DNA from: Ruegeria marisrubri
GTDB taxonomy: Bacteria > Pseudomonadota > Alphaproteobacteria > Rhodobacterales > Rhodobacteraceae
Assembly: GCF_001507595.1 (NCBI RefSeq)
Contig: NZ_LQBQ01000001.1
Location: 434,001-498,000, forward strand
Reading direction: 5' to 3'
Length of the DNA stretch: 64,000 nucleotides
Part shown: one piece after another, positions 7,583 to 18,246 of the stretch
How positions within the stretch are numbered: the first letter of the stretch is position 1
How the letters are laid out: every line of letters starts with the position of its first letter
The notes under the pieces: generated by a model
What the model was told of the DNA's origin: nothing
The model's input: the letters and a program-made list of their open reading frames with translations, nothing else
The model's database searches: none
Made by a program: the position numbers and the translations under genes

Positions 7583-9406
7583 TCACCCCAGCATCCCCTT
7601 GCCGTGCCCGACCGCCGACTGCATCGTCTTGACCACGACGAAGGCGTCACGCAGATGGCTGCGCTCGAAATCCGACAGGTCGCTCGGCGCCAGATAGTTG
7701 TCGGGCTCCTTGCCCTGCCGCACCTGTGCCACCTGGTGCTCCAGCCGGGTCTCGGCGATCAGGTCATAGGCGTCCAGCAGATCCCGTGCGCCCGAAGGGC
7801 TCAGAACACCCGCCGCCTCGGCGGCCTTCAGGCGCGCGCGGGTGTTCACCTCGGTCAACTGCCCCTGCAGGGCATAGATCCGCGCCAGATCCACCACGGG
7901 CACCACGCCGTTGTGCTTCAGGTCCAGCGTGTTGCGGTGCTCGCCCGACCGGATCGTGGCAAAGCCGCGCAGCAGCCCCAGCGGCGGGGTATGTTTCAGC
8001 GAGTTCGAGATCATGTGCGCCACGAAGATCGAGTTGGCGCTGGCCGCCCTCAGCGTCTCGGCCTGCAGATCCTCGAACAGGTCAAAGGCTCCGCCGATCG
8101 GGCGCAGGTCGAACATGACCGAGGCCAGCATCTGCGCCTCGGGGTTCGGCTTGGCGATCCAGCCCGCGAAATACTCGCGCCAGATCCGCACCGGCTGACA
8201 CCAGCGCGGGTTGGTCGCCATCATGTCCCCGGGGCAGTAGAAATAGCCGCAGGCGTCCAGCCCGTCGGACACGAATTTCGCCAGCGCCGCGAAATAGGCC
8301 ATGTCGGCCTCGCTGACCGAATCGTCCAGCATCAGGCAGTTGTCCTGATCCGAAACGCCGGTCTGCTCCTGCCGGCCCTGCGAGCCGCAGGCCAGCCACA
8401 GATAGGGCACCGGCGGCGGACCCAGCTTTGCCTCGGCCAGCGCCAACAGGCGGCGCGTGGCGGTGTCGGCGATGTCGGTGATCAGCCGGGTCACCACCTC
8501 GTGCCGGTTGCCGCCGGCGACCAGCTGCGCCAGCAGGCGGGGGATCTCGGCCGTGACCTTGGCCATCTCCCCGGCGTCAGAGGCGCGGGCGACCGCGCTG
8601 ACCAGTTCGGCCGAGTTGACGGCCTGGTACCGCGTCATGTCGGTCCGGGTGACCATGCCCACCAGCCGACCGCCCTCGGTGATCGGGATATGGCCGATAT
8701 GGCGCTCCATCATGGTGTGCAACACGTCGCTGCCGATATCGCCCGGCGACAGGGTGATCGGGCCGGGCGTCATGATCTGCGACACCGGCGTCGAGGCGGG
8801 CAGGGCCTCGGCCACGACCTTGCCCGACAGGTCGCGCAGGGTGACGATCCCCTTCAGCGCGTTGCCGTCGGTGACGCAGAGCGAGGAAATGCCGCGCTCG
8901 CGCATCTGCCGGGCGGCTTCCTGCACCGACGTGTCCAGAGCGCATGTCTCCGGGTTTCGCGCCATCAGGGCATCGACGGTGCTCGTGGCCAGCGATTCCT
9001 GCTGCGGTCGCGGGGCACGGGCCCGATCGAAGAACCTGGCCACGACCTCATGCGTCGCACACAGGTCCTGGAACAGGTCGGCCGGCAGCATCAGCAGAAC
9101 GGAATCCGCCTCGGTCCGGGCGCTCGAAGCCGCCTTGCCGCCACGCAGCAGCCCCCGTTCGCCAAAAGAGTTGCGCAGGCTCAGATGCGAAACGACGACG
9201 CCGTTCTCGTCGGTGATCTCGATCTGGCCTTCATGGATGATGAACAGTCCCGGCAGCGGATCGCCGTGCCGGAACACCGTTTTGCCTTTTGCCAGCGCGC
9301 GAACCTCGATCCGGGCGGAAATCGAGTCCAGCACAGCGGCGGGCAGGGCGTCATAGGGGTGAACGGATTTCAGAAAGTGGGCGATCTGTTCGGCGGTCAG
9401 GGGCAT
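7583..9406 (-). CDS. cyclic-nucleotide-binding / CBS / DUF294 nucleotidyltransferase-like regulator
   Basis: A 607-residue cytosolic signalling protein. In order: a cNMP-binding domain (about 10-130, with FGERGLLRGGKAASSARTEA forming the phosphate cassette), a pair of CBS domains (about 145-262), a GlnD-like nucleotidyltransferase fold (DUF294) with GSQGR...SDQDN near 340-358, and a helical DUF294 C-terminal domain (about 460-600). The G-S-x-G-R and D-x-D residues suggest that a nucleotidyltransfer reaction is possible. It follows the DUF4212/symporter pair, the usual companion of this architecture, and probably tunes acetate uptake or signalling to energy or nucleotide state. The ligand and target are not known. 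Confidence 0.9.
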   Translation of the reverse strand: MPLTAEQIAHFLKSVHPYDALPAAVLDSISARIEVRALAKGKTVFRHGDPLPGLFIIHEGQIEITDENGVVVSHLSLRNSFGERGLLRGGKAASSARTEADSVLLMLPADLFQDLCATHEVVARFFDRARAPRPQQESLATSTVDALMARNPETCALDTSVQEAARQMRERGISSLCVTDGNALKGIVTLRDLSGKVVAEALPASTPVSQIMTPGPITLSPGDIGSDVLHTMMERHIGHIPITEGGRLVGMVTRTDMTRYQAVNSAELVSAVARASDAGEMAKVTAEIPRLLAQLVAGGNRHEVVTRLITDIADTATRRLLALAEAKLGPPPVPYLWLACGSQGRQEQTGVSDQDNCLMLDDSVSEADMAYFAALAKFVSDGLDACGYFYCPGDMMATNPRWCQPVRIWREYFAGWIAKPNPEAQMLASVMFDLRPIGGAFDLFEDLQAETLRAASANSIFVAHMISNSLKHTPPLGLLRGFATIRSGEHRNTLDLKHNGVVPVVDLARIYALQGQLTEVNTRARLKAAEAAGVLSPSGARDLLDAYDLIAETRLEHQVAQVRQGKEPDNYLAPSDLSDFERSHLRDAFVVVKTMQSAVGHGKGMLG

Positions 9407-9431
9407 CGTGTCATTCGCAACATCTGAAATG

Positions 9432-9463
9432 AAAATGCCCCGCCCGGTCGAATGCCGGGCGGG
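9432..9463 (-). terminator. rho-independent terminator after the symporter gene
   Basis: On the minus strand a 9-bp perfect stem CCCGCCCGG / CCGGGCGGG with a 7-base loop is followed by GGCATTTTCATTTC, a T-rich tail. It lies about 60 bases after the symporter stop, so the downstream regulator may need read-through or its own promoter. Confidence 0.7.
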
Positions 9464-9521
9464 AACGGTAGCGTGTCAAGGGCGGGCCCCCCTCGGGAGG
9501 GAATGAGGGAGGCCGCGCATC

Positions 9522-11306
9522 TCAGTGGTCATGCGCCGCGCCCGCGCCACGCGGGATGCGGACGCTTTCCACCAGGTCCTTGATCTCCTGCGGGGTCTCC
9601 TTGGTCATGCCCGAGACCACGTAGGCCACGGCAAAGTTGACCGCCGCACCGATGGCGCCGAACGAGGTCGACTTGATGGTGCCCAGCAGCGGGTCGGCAT
9701 CGGTGAACGAGTTGGTGCCCGGAATGAACAGCCAGCCCTTGTGCAGGAAGATGTAGACCAGCGTCACGATCAGACCAGCCAGCATGCCGGCCACGGCGCC
9801 CGAGTTGTTGATGCGGGTCGAGAAGATCCCCATCATCAGCGCCGGGAAGATCGAGGCGGCAGCCAGGCCGAAGGCCAGCGCCACGGTTTGCGCCGCAAAG
9901 CCCGGCGGGTTCAGACCCAGGTAGGTTGCCACCGCGATGGCCACGGCCATTGCGATCCGTGCCGACAGCAGCTCACCCTTTTCCGAGATCGACGGGTTGA
10001 TCGCACCCTTGATCAGGTCGTGGCTGACGGCCGACGAGATCGCCAGCAGCAGGCCCGCAGCGGTCGACAGGGCAGCAGCCAGACCACCGGCGGCGACCAG
10101 ACCGATCACCCAACCCGGCAGGTTGGCGATCTCGGGGTTGGCCAGAACCAGGATGTCACGGTTGAACTTGGTCAGTTCGTTGCCGGTCCAGCCGTTTTCG
10201 GTGGCCTTGGCCTGCATGGCCTCGGACTTGTCGTTGTAGTACTGGATCTTGCCGTCGCCGTTCTTGTCTTCCCAGTCCAGCAGACCGGTCTTCTGCCAGG
10301 TCGCCATCCAGTCATAACGCGCGTCGTTCTCGATCATCTCGACCGAAACGGCTTCGCCATCGGTGCCGTTGGGCCACATCATGTCGGTGATGTTCAGGCG
10401 GGCCATGGCGCCAACTGCCGGAGCGGTCAGGTAGAGCAGCGCGATGAAGACCAGCGCCCAGCCGGCCGACCAGCGGGCGTCCGCCACTTTCGGCACGGTG
10501 AAGAAGCGCATGATGACGTGCGGCAGACCCGCGGTGCCGATCATCAGCGACAGGGTGAAGAGCACCATGTTGAACGTGTCGGCGTGGTGCATCGTGTATT
10601 CCTTGAAACCGATCTCGGTCACGATGGCATCCAGCTTGGTCAGCAGCGGCTCGCCCGAGGCGACGTGATCGCCGAACAGGCCCAGGGCCGGGATCGGGTT
10701 GCCGGTCAGCTGCAACGAGATGAAGATCGCCGGAATGGTGTAGGCGGTGATCAGAACGCAGTACTGCGCCACCTGGGTGTAGGTCACGCCCTTCATGCCG
10801 CCGAACACGGCATAGGCGAACACGACGCCCGCACCGATCAGCAGGCCGGCGGTGTTCGACACCTCGAGAAAGCGGCCAAAGGCCACGCCCACGCCGGTCA
10901 TCTGGCCGATCACGTAGGTCACCGAGGCGACGATCAGGCAGATCACGGCCACGATGCGCGCGGTCTGGCTGTAGAAACGGTCGCCGATGAACTCGGACAC
11001 GGTGAACTTGCCGAACTTGCGCAGGTAGGGCGCCAGCAGCAGCGCCAGTAGCACGTAGCCGCCGGTCCAGCCCATCAGGAACGAGCTGTTGTCATAGCCG
11101 GTAAAGGCAATCAGGCCCGCCATCGAGATGAACGAGGCCGCCGACATCCAGTCAGCCGCCGTCGCCATGCCGTTGGTGACCGGGTGGACGCCGCGGCCGG
11201 CGGCGTAGAATTCCGACGTGGACCCCGCGCGGGCCCAGATCGCGATGCCGATGTAGAGCGCGAACGACGCGCCCACGAACAGCAGGTTGATGGTAAACTG
11301 ATCCAT
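9522..11306 (-). CDS. sodium:solute symporter family protein (VC_2705-type, acetate/organic acid)
   Basis: A 594-residue integral membrane protein with about 13 hydrophobic helices, of the SSS family that couples Na+ (or H+) to uptake of acetate and related acids. N-terminal MDQFTINLLFVGASFALYIG, GMATAADWMSAASFISMAG and the LPHVIMRFFTVP motif are typical of ActP-like members. A soluble insertion of about 80 residues (roughly 318-400) contains D-K-N-G-D-G-K-I, an EF-hand-like calcium loop. It starts six bases after the DUF4212 stop, its constant partner, and lies downstream of acs and adk. Acetate as substrate is inferred from family and context. Confidence 0.88.
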   Translation of the reverse strand: MDQFTINLLFVGASFALYIGIAIWARAGSTSEFYAAGRGVHPVTNGMATAADWMSAASFISMAGLIAFTGYDNSSFLMGWTGGYVLLALLLAPYLRKFGKFTVSEFIGDRFYSQTARIVAVICLIVASVTYVIGQMTGVGVAFGRFLEVSNTAGLLIGAGVVFAYAVFGGMKGVTYTQVAQYCVLITAYTIPAIFISLQLTGNPIPALGLFGDHVASGEPLLTKLDAIVTEIGFKEYTMHHADTFNMVLFTLSLMIGTAGLPHVIMRFFTVPKVADARWSAGWALVFIALLYLTAPAVGAMARLNITDMMWPNGTDGEAVSVEMIENDARYDWMATWQKTGLLDWEDKNGDGKIQYYNDKSEAMQAKATENGWTGNELTKFNRDILVLANPEIANLPGWVIGLVAAGGLAAALSTAAGLLLAISSAVSHDLIKGAINPSISEKGELLSARIAMAVAIAVATYLGLNPPGFAAQTVALAFGLAAASIFPALMMGIFSTRINNSGAVAGMLAGLIVTLVYIFLHKGWLFIPGTNSFTDADPLLGTIKSTSFGAIGAAVNFAVAYVVSGMTKETPQEIKDLVESVRIPRGAGAAHDH

Positions 11307-11312
11307 GGCGAT

Positions 11313-11594
11313 TTACTCCTCCACGCCGAATTCACGGTCGAGCTTGTTCATCCGCCAGGCGTAGAAAAAGATCAGGGCCAGGAAGACCAGGATCGAGCCT
11401 TGCTGGGCGAACCAGAAGCCCAGGTCGGTTCCGCCGACGGCGATGCCCGACAGCATGGGGCGCAGCAGGATGCCGAACCCGAAGGATACCAGTGCCCATA
11501 TGACAAGGCTGATTGCGATAAGCCGCACATTGGCTTGCCAGTAGGCCTTGTCGGTCTCTGACCCCTGTGCGGAGTTGTTGTTTTGATCCGCCAT
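11313..11594 (-). CDS. DUF4212 symporter small subunit
   Basis: A 93-residue protein with two membrane helices (about 26-47 and 65-82) and an N-terminal polar segment. The motif YWQANVRLIAISLVIWALVSFG and the end FYAWRMNKLDREFGVEE are characteristic of DUF4212, the small partner always encoded directly before VC_2705-type symporters. GGAGGAAGC-like Shine-Dalgarno bases precede the ATG. Its stop is six bases from the symporter start, so stoichiometric production is likely. It may stabilise or regulate the symporter; the mechanism is unknown. Confidence 0.9.
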   Translation of the reverse strand: MADQNNNSAQGSETDKAYWQANVRLIAISLVIWALVSFGFGILLRPMLSGIAVGGTDLGFWFAQQGSILVFLALIFFYAWRMNKLDREFGVEE

Positions 11595-11749
11595 AGCGGT
11601 TCCTCCTTGCTTCCTCCTGAGCGGCCCGTTTCGCGGTCTCCGCGTGGTCGCCGGGCCGGCTCTGCGATATACCGGCCGCCGTCATGGCGGCAGGCAAGAC
11701 TCCAGCGGTCCGCCAGGGCGGTTCCTCCGGGGTATTCCTCTGCGGGAAC

Positions 11750-11768
11750 GAGGCCCGGGCCGGGCCTC
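11750..11768 (-). terminator. possible weak terminator/attenuator hairpin after adk
   Basis: GAGGCCC and GGGCCTC form a GC-rich hairpin ten bases past the adk stop on the minus strand. No T-run follows (the next bases are CGTTCCCGC), so it may be an attenuator or mRNA-stabilising hairpin between adk and the DUF4212/symporter pair rather than a true terminator. Confidence 0.4.
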
Positions 11769-11777
11769 AGTCCTTGC

Positions 11778-12461
11778 TCAGCCCATCGCTCCTTTCACGA
11801 TGGTTTCAAGGTTTCGTGCGATCTCGTCGATTTCTCCCATCGCGTCGATCCGTTTCAACACGCCCTTGCCTTCGTAGTAGTCGATCAGCGGCGCGGTCTG
11901 CTCGTGATAGGCCGCCAGACGGCTCGCCACGGTCTCGGCATTGTCGTCGGCGCGGCGCTTGAACTCGGTGCCGCCGCACTTGTCGCAGACGCCCTCGCGT
12001 TCGGGTTTCTTGAACGTGTCGTGATACCCCTCGCCGCACTTGGCGCAGGAGTAGCGGCCCGAAATGCGCGTGACCATTTCGGAATCCTGCACCTCGAGGC
12101 TGACGGCGGCGTTGATCTTCTGACCGTTCTCGGCCAGCAGCGCGTCCAGCGCCTCGGCCTGCACGGTGGTGCGGGGGAACCCGTCCAGGATCACGCCACG
12201 GGCGCAGTCGGGCTGGGCCATGCGGTCGCGCAGAATGGCGATCACGATGTCATCGCTCACCAGTTCTCCGGCTTCCATGACCGCTTTCGCGGCCTTGCCC
12301 GCCTCGGTCCCGGCGGCCACGGCTTCGCGCAGCAGGTCGCCGGTGCTCAGTTGAACCAGACCGAACTTTTCCTCGAGCATCCGCGCCTGGGTGCCCTTCC
12401 CGGCGCCCGGAGGGCCGAGAAGGATCAGAACGGCAGGGGTGGTAGTCACGGCAGCGTCCAT
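11778..12461 (-). CDS. adk: adenylate kinase
   Basis: A 227-residue long-form adenylate kinase (ATP + AMP = 2 ADP). The P-loop GPPGAGKGT lies at about residues 16-24, STGDLLR and GFPRT follow, and the LID carries a zinc knuckle CxxC (CAKC) paired with a second CxxC (CDKC) around residues 135-160. The gene starts seven bases after the acs stop. That is functionally apt because acetyl-CoA synthetase releases AMP, which this enzyme recycles. Adk more usually sits in the ribosomal protein region, so this may be a second, acetate-linked copy; the window cannot show whether another exists. Confidence 0.93.
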   Translation of the reverse strand: MDAAVTTTPAVLILLGPPGAGKGTQARMLEEKFGLVQLSTGDLLREAVAAGTEAGKAAKAVMEAGELVSDDIVIAILRDRMAQPDCARGVILDGFPRTTVQAEALDALLAENGQKINAAVSLEVQDSEMVTRISGRYSCAKCGEGYHDTFKKPEREGVCDKCGGTEFKRRADDNAETVASRLAAYHEQTAPLIDYYEGKGVLKRIDAMGEIDEIARNLETIVKGAMG

Positions 12462-12468
12462 CTCACCC

Positions 12469-14433
<1,965 letters not shown>

Positions 14434-14899
14434 GCTGAGGCTCCTCCCTCTGACTGAAATTTGTGCAACCGTTTTCGCCCCTGGGTGGGGTTTTGTCGAT
14501 CCGGTTCCTACCCTGCGTCGGATAATACGCAGTTCTGAAAATAAGGAAATAAAATGCTGTAATTCAAAGGCTTGTCTGTAAATTGTTTTCTTAAAATCAG
14601 TCAAAACAGTAAATCGAGCTGCGGATAAGCCTGTGAAAACCGTTCAATTTCAACATGAAAAGAGTCAACGAAATTTCCGGTTCGTGCCTTGGTTGATGAA
14701 AATGAGGGCGCGAAACAGAACTTTCCCGCACCGGTCGGCCCGCGACATTTTGTTGCTGGCGGGGGCTCGGCTCCGCAACTCCCGTTCGGGGTGACGCTCG
14801 GGCAACGGCGTTTCGTCGGGGGTTGGCAGGTTCCGATGTTGGCGCTAGCTTGGCCGGCAAGCGACCAGTCAGAGGTTCGCAGAATAGGGAGAGAACAAT
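14434..14899. promoter_or_regulatory. divergent control region between acs and the TRAP operon
   Basis: A 466-base gap without a supportable gene. The half next to acs (about 14500-14700) is clearly AT-richer than its surroundings and should hold the acs promoter; on the minus strand TTGAAT, 17 bases, then TTATTT near 14540-14570 is one possible -35/-10 pair. The half next to dctP is GC-rich with no confident promoter. No operator palindrome could be assigned. Confidence 0.45.
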
Positions 14900-15916
14900 A
14901 TGAACAAGATGTTGAGCGGAGCGGCCGTGGCCGCACTGAGCCTTGCGTTTGCAGTCGAGGCAGCGGCGACGGAATGGAACGTGTCCGTCTGGGGCAAGCG
15001 CCGCGCCTTTACGGAACACATCGAGAAGCTCGCCGAGCTGGTCAGCGAAAAGACCGGCGGCGAATTCACCATGAACGTCAGCTATGGCGGCCTGTCCAAG
15101 CCCAAGGAGAACCTCGACGGCATTTCGATCGGCGCCTTCGAGATGGCGCAGTTCTGTGCCGGCTATCACCGCGACAAGAACCGGGCGATCACGGTTCTGG
15201 AACTGCCCTTCCTCGGCGTGAACACGCTGGAGGAGGAGGTGGCCGTCAGCCACGCGGTCTATGACCACCCCGCGGTCAAGGACGAGATGGCGCAGTGGAA
15301 CGCCCGGATCATCATGACCTCGCCCATGCCGCAGTACAACCTTGTCGGCACCGGCGAGCCGCGCGACGAGCTGGCCGAGTTCGAAGGCATGCGCGTGCGC
15401 GCCACCGGCGGTCTGGGCCAGGCCTTCGAGGCGGTCGGCGCGGTGCCGACCTCGGTGCCCGCGACCGAGGCCTACAACGCGATGGAATCGGGTGTCGTCG
15501 ATACCGTCGCCTTCGCCCAGCACGCGCATCTGTCCTTCGGTACCATCAACAAGGCCGACTGGTGGACCGCGAACCTCAACCCCGGCACGGTGAACTGCCC
15601 GGTCGTGGTGAACATCGACGCCTACGAGGCGCTGCCGGATGCCCATCGCGAGGCGCTGGACAGCTCGATCGACGAGGCCATCGCCCACTATCTCGCCAAT
15701 TACGGAGAGCTGCTCAAGAAGTGGGACAGCGTTCTGGAGGAGAAGGGCGTTCAGAAGGTGATGATCGACGACGCGGTGCTCGAGGAATTCCGCGCCAAGG
15801 CGGCCGATCCGATCCGCGAGAAATGGATTGCCGACATGTCCGCACAGGGGCTGCCGGCTCAGGAACTCTATGATCTGGTCCAGGCCACGCTGAAACAGCA
15901 GCGCGGCGGCAACTGA
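14900..15916 (+). CDS. TRAP transporter solute-binding protein (DctP type)
   Basis: A 338-residue periplasmic binding protein of a tripartite ATP-independent transporter. A signal peptide covers about residues 1-23 (MNKMLSGAAVAALSLAFAVEAAATEW). The family pattern ELPFLG, RVRATGG and YNAMESGVVDTV, with the carboxylate-binding Arg in the region M-R-V-R, supports an organic acid ligand. GGGAGAG precedes the ATG at a good distance. The membrane genes follow after a hairpin. The exact substrate cannot be read from sequence; the tryptophans in this class sometimes indicate aromatic or larger acids. Confidence 0.92.
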   Translation: MNKMLSGAAVAALSLAFAVEAAATEWNVSVWGKRRAFTEHIEKLAELVSEKTGGEFTMNVSYGGLSKPKENLDGISIGAFEMAQFCAGYHRDKNRAITVLELPFLGVNTLEEEVAVSHAVYDHPAVKDEMAQWNARIIMTSPMPQYNLVGTGEPRDELAEFEGMRVRATGGLGQAFEAVGAVPTSVPATEAYNAMESGVVDTVAFAQHAHLSFGTINKADWWTANLNPGTVNCPVVVNIDAYEALPDAHREALDSSIDEAIAHYLANYGELLKKWDSVLEEKGVQKVMIDDAVLEEFRAKAADPIREKWIADMSAQGLPAQELYDLVQATLKQQRGGN

Positions 15917-15924
15917 TGGCAAAG

Positions 15925-15953
15925 GGCCGGGCGCCGAACCGCGCCCGGCCTTT
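15925..15953 (+). terminator. intercistronic hairpin between TRAP P and Q genes
   Basis: A perfect 10-bp stem GGCCGGGCGC / GCGCCCGGCC with a 6-base loop and a short TTT tail, directly after the binding-protein stop. In transporter operons such hairpins stop or protect transcripts so that the binding protein is made in excess of the membrane subunits; that role is inferred. Confidence 0.75.
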
Positions 15954-15987
15954 CCGCCCCGAATTCATCTGACAGGAGAAGTCTGGA

Positions 15988-16617
15988 ATGGCAGGACATT
16001 CCACGGTGCTCGAGGACGGCAGCCTTCTGAGCCGACTCGACAGGTCGCTCTTGGGTCTTGAGCGTTTCCTGGCGCTTCTGAGCGGGCTGGCCGTTTTCGC
16101 GCTGATGGTGCTGGCGGTGATCTCGGTCGGCGGGCGCAATACGATGAACGCGCCGCTTCCGGGCTATGTGGACTGGATCGAACAGGCCATGCCGCTGATC
16201 GCCTTTCTGGGCATTTCCTTCGTGCAGCGCGACGGCGGCCATATCCGCATGGACATTTTGATCTCACGGCTGCACGGACGGGCGCTGTGGCTGTTCGAAC
16301 TGATCTCGGTCCTGCTGATCCTGCTTCTGATGCTGGCGCTCGTCTGGGGCAGCTGGGCGCATTTCGATCGCTCCTTCGACTGGTCCGCACCGCTCTGGAG
16401 TCGCGACAGCTCGATCGACATCGGCATCCCGCTCTGGCCCGCCAAGCTGTTGGCGCCGGTGGCGTTCTCGGTCCTGTGCCTGCGGCTGGTCCTGCAGATC
16501 TGGGGCTATGGCCGCGCCTTCCTGCTCGGGCTGGAAACCCCGGTGGCGGTGCCGCTGATCCAGGGGGCGGCCGAGCAGGCGGCGGCCGAGGCAGAGCAGC
16601 TCGAGGGGCAGGAGTAG
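15988..16617 (+). CDS. TRAP transporter small membrane subunit (DctQ type)
   Basis: A 209-residue protein with four membrane helices at roughly 24-48, 62-82, 100-122 and 148-168, the normal DctQ plan. AGGAGA lies before the ATG at 15988. The C-terminus is an Ala/Glu-rich tail (EQAAAEAEQLEGQE). It is followed after four bases by the large subunit gene, so the two membrane subunits are almost certainly co-translated. Confidence 0.9.
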   Translation: MAGHSTVLEDGSLLSRLDRSLLGLERFLALLSGLAVFALMVLAVISVGGRNTMNAPLPGYVDWIEQAMPLIAFLGISFVQRDGGHIRMDILISRLHGRALWLFELISVLLILLLMLALVWGSWAHFDRSFDWSAPLWSRDSSIDIGIPLWPAKLLAPVAFSVLCLRLVLQIWGYGRAFLLGLETPVAVPLIQGAAEQAAAEAEQLEGQE

Positions 16618-16621
16618 CATC

Positions 16622-18025
16622 ATGGAAACCATCGACATCGGCCTGTGGGTCACCGGTGGCCTGCTGGTCATGGTTCTGGCGGGCATGCGCGTGGCCTTTG
16701 CCGCCGGGCTTGCGGGTCTGATCGGCCTCGTCTGGATCTTCTGGGCCAAGTTCGGCTATGACCCCGACCGGTTCGGCAAGGCGCTGACCGTGGCCGTCAA
16801 GACGGCGGGGCAGGTGCCGCACTCCAAGGTCGCCTCGCACACGCTCAGCCTGATCCCGACCTTCATCCTGATCGGCTATCTCGCCTATTACGCGGGCCTC
16901 ACCCGCGCCCTGTTCGAGGCCGCAAAACGCTGGATCGCCTGGGTGCCGGGTGGGCTGGCGGTCTCGACCGTCTTTGCAACGGCCGGGTTCGCGGCCGTGT
17001 CAGGGGCGTCGGTGGCGACCTCGGCGGTGTTCGCCCGCATCGCCATCCCCGAGATGCTCGACGTGGGCTACAACAAGCGCTTCGCCGCCGGCGTGGTGGC
17101 CGCGGGCGGCACGCTGGCTTCGCTGATCCCGCCTTCGGCCATCCTGGTGATCTACGCCATCATCGTCGAACAGGACGTGGGCAAGCTGCTGCTGGCCGGT
17201 TTCATCCCCGGCGCCTTCTCGGCAGTGATCTACGGCGCACTGATCGTGGGAATCGCGGTGGTGTTCAAAACCGTCGGCCCACCGGTGACCGGTTTCACCT
17301 GGCGCCAGCGTTTCGCGGCCGTGCCGGCTGCACTGCCGATCGTCGCCGTGATCCTCATCATCATCGGCTTCGTCTACAACCCCTTCGGCGAACAGGCCTG
17401 GGGCACCCCGACCGAGGGCGGCGCCATCGGGGCCTTCATCGTCTTCTGCTTCGCCATCATTCACGGCATGCGGTGGGGCGAGCTGAAATCGGCGCTGCTG
17501 GAAACCGCCAAGCTGACCGCCATGATCTTCTCGATCATCTGGGGCGTGCTGATCTATGTGCGGTTCTTGGGCTTCGCCGATCTGCCCGGCGCGTTCTCCG
17601 ACTGGATCACCGGCCTCAGCATGTCGCCGATGCTGATCCTCATCTGCATCCTGCTGGCCTACGCGGTGCTGGGCATGTTCATGGACGCCATCGGCATGCT
17701 GCTGCTGACGCTCCCCGTGGTCTACCCGGCGGTGATGGCCCTGAACGGGGGCGAAGCGGTCAGCGCGGCCGACAGCACCTTCGGAATGTCCGGAACGATG
17801 TGCGCGATCTGGTTCGGCATTCTCGTGGTGAAGATGGCCGAGTTCTGCCTGATCACACCCCCCATCGGACTGAACTGCTTCGTGGTCGCCGGCGTTCGCC
17901 CGGACCTGAGCGTTCAGGACGTGTTCCGGGGCGTAGCACCGTTTTTCGTGGCTGATGCCGTGACGATCGCACTGCTCGTGGCGTTTCCGGGGATCGTGCT
18001 CTACCTGCCGTCACTTGCCGGCTAG
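16622..18025 (+). CDS. TRAP transporter large membrane subunit (DctM type)
   Basis: A 467-residue protein with about 12 hydrophobic helices, the ion-coupled transport subunit. Characteristic pieces are SGASVATSAVFARIAIPEM, GTLASLIPPSAILVIYAII and the C-terminal EFCLITPPIGLNCFVV, which form the two sodium- and substrate-binding hairpin repeats in known members. Length is normal. Third gene of the operon; downstream lies a hairpin-rich intergenic repeat that may also end the transcript. Confidence 0.93.
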   Translation: METIDIGLWVTGGLLVMVLAGMRVAFAAGLAGLIGLVWIFWAKFGYDPDRFGKALTVAVKTAGQVPHSKVASHTLSLIPTFILIGYLAYYAGLTRALFEAAKRWIAWVPGGLAVSTVFATAGFAAVSGASVATSAVFARIAIPEMLDVGYNKRFAAGVVAAGGTLASLIPPSAILVIYAIIVEQDVGKLLLAGFIPGAFSAVIYGALIVGIAVVFKTVGPPVTGFTWRQRFAAVPAALPIVAVILIIIGFVYNPFGEQAWGTPTEGGAIGAFIVFCFAIIHGMRWGELKSALLETAKLTAMIFSIIWGVLIYVRFLGFADLPGAFSDWITGLSMSPMLILICILLAYAVLGMFMDAIGMLLLTLPVVYPAVMALNGGEAVSAADSTFGMSGTMCAIWFGILVVKMAEFCLITPPIGLNCFVVAGVRPDLSVQDVFRGVAPFFVADAVTIALLVAFPGIVLYLPSLAG

Positions 18026-18064
18026 CCAAAACCACTGCCCATCGCGGAAGATTCGGGATTTTTT

Positions 18065-18188
18065 GCGAGGCTCTGCCTCGCGCTCCGGGATATTTGAGGC
18101 CAGATGAAGAAATGAGGTCTTCGCCAACTCTTCATCTGGCAAAAAATATCCCGGGGGAGTCGCCGCAGGCGACGGGGGCAGAGCCCCC
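18065..18188. repeat. compound inverted repeat, roseobacter-type intergenic element
   Basis: Between the convergent TRAP and ornithine cyclodeaminase genes. A hairpin GCGAGG/CCTCGC (18065-18081) is followed by arm CTCCGGGATATTT...CCAGATGAAGA (18083-18110), an 18-base centre, the matching arm TCTTCATCTGG...ATATCCCGGGGGAG (18129-18159), then hairpins GTCGCC/GGCGAC and GGGGGCAGAGCCCCC. A half copy lies at 7521-7555. The arms pair over about 25 bases with small bulges. Likely a dispersed non-coding repeat, possibly a bidirectional terminator here. Confidence 0.75.
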
Positions 18189-18214
18189 TTCGGGCCGCCT
18201 GACAAGCAAAATCA

Positions 18215-18236
18215 ATTGGTATTGGTATTGGTATTG
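18215..18236. repeat. ATTGGT hexamer tandem repeat
   Basis: Three full copies of ATTGGT and a partial fourth, ending ten bases beyond the stop of the ornithine cyclodeaminase gene. A short simple repeat that could vary in copy number by slippage. Confidence 0.8.
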
Positions 18237-18246
18237 CGTCCGCGCG

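Noticed and set aside
7604-9427. 607-codon open frame antisense to the cNMP/CBS/DUF294 gene
   Set aside because: His/Arg/Gly-rich product typical of a GC-rich antisense shadow; the minus-strand gene has clear domains.
14689-15264. Open frame on the plus strand over the acs/dctP gap and dctP start
   Set aside because: It overlaps the well-supported binding-protein gene in another frame, and the product shows no domain or ribosome site.
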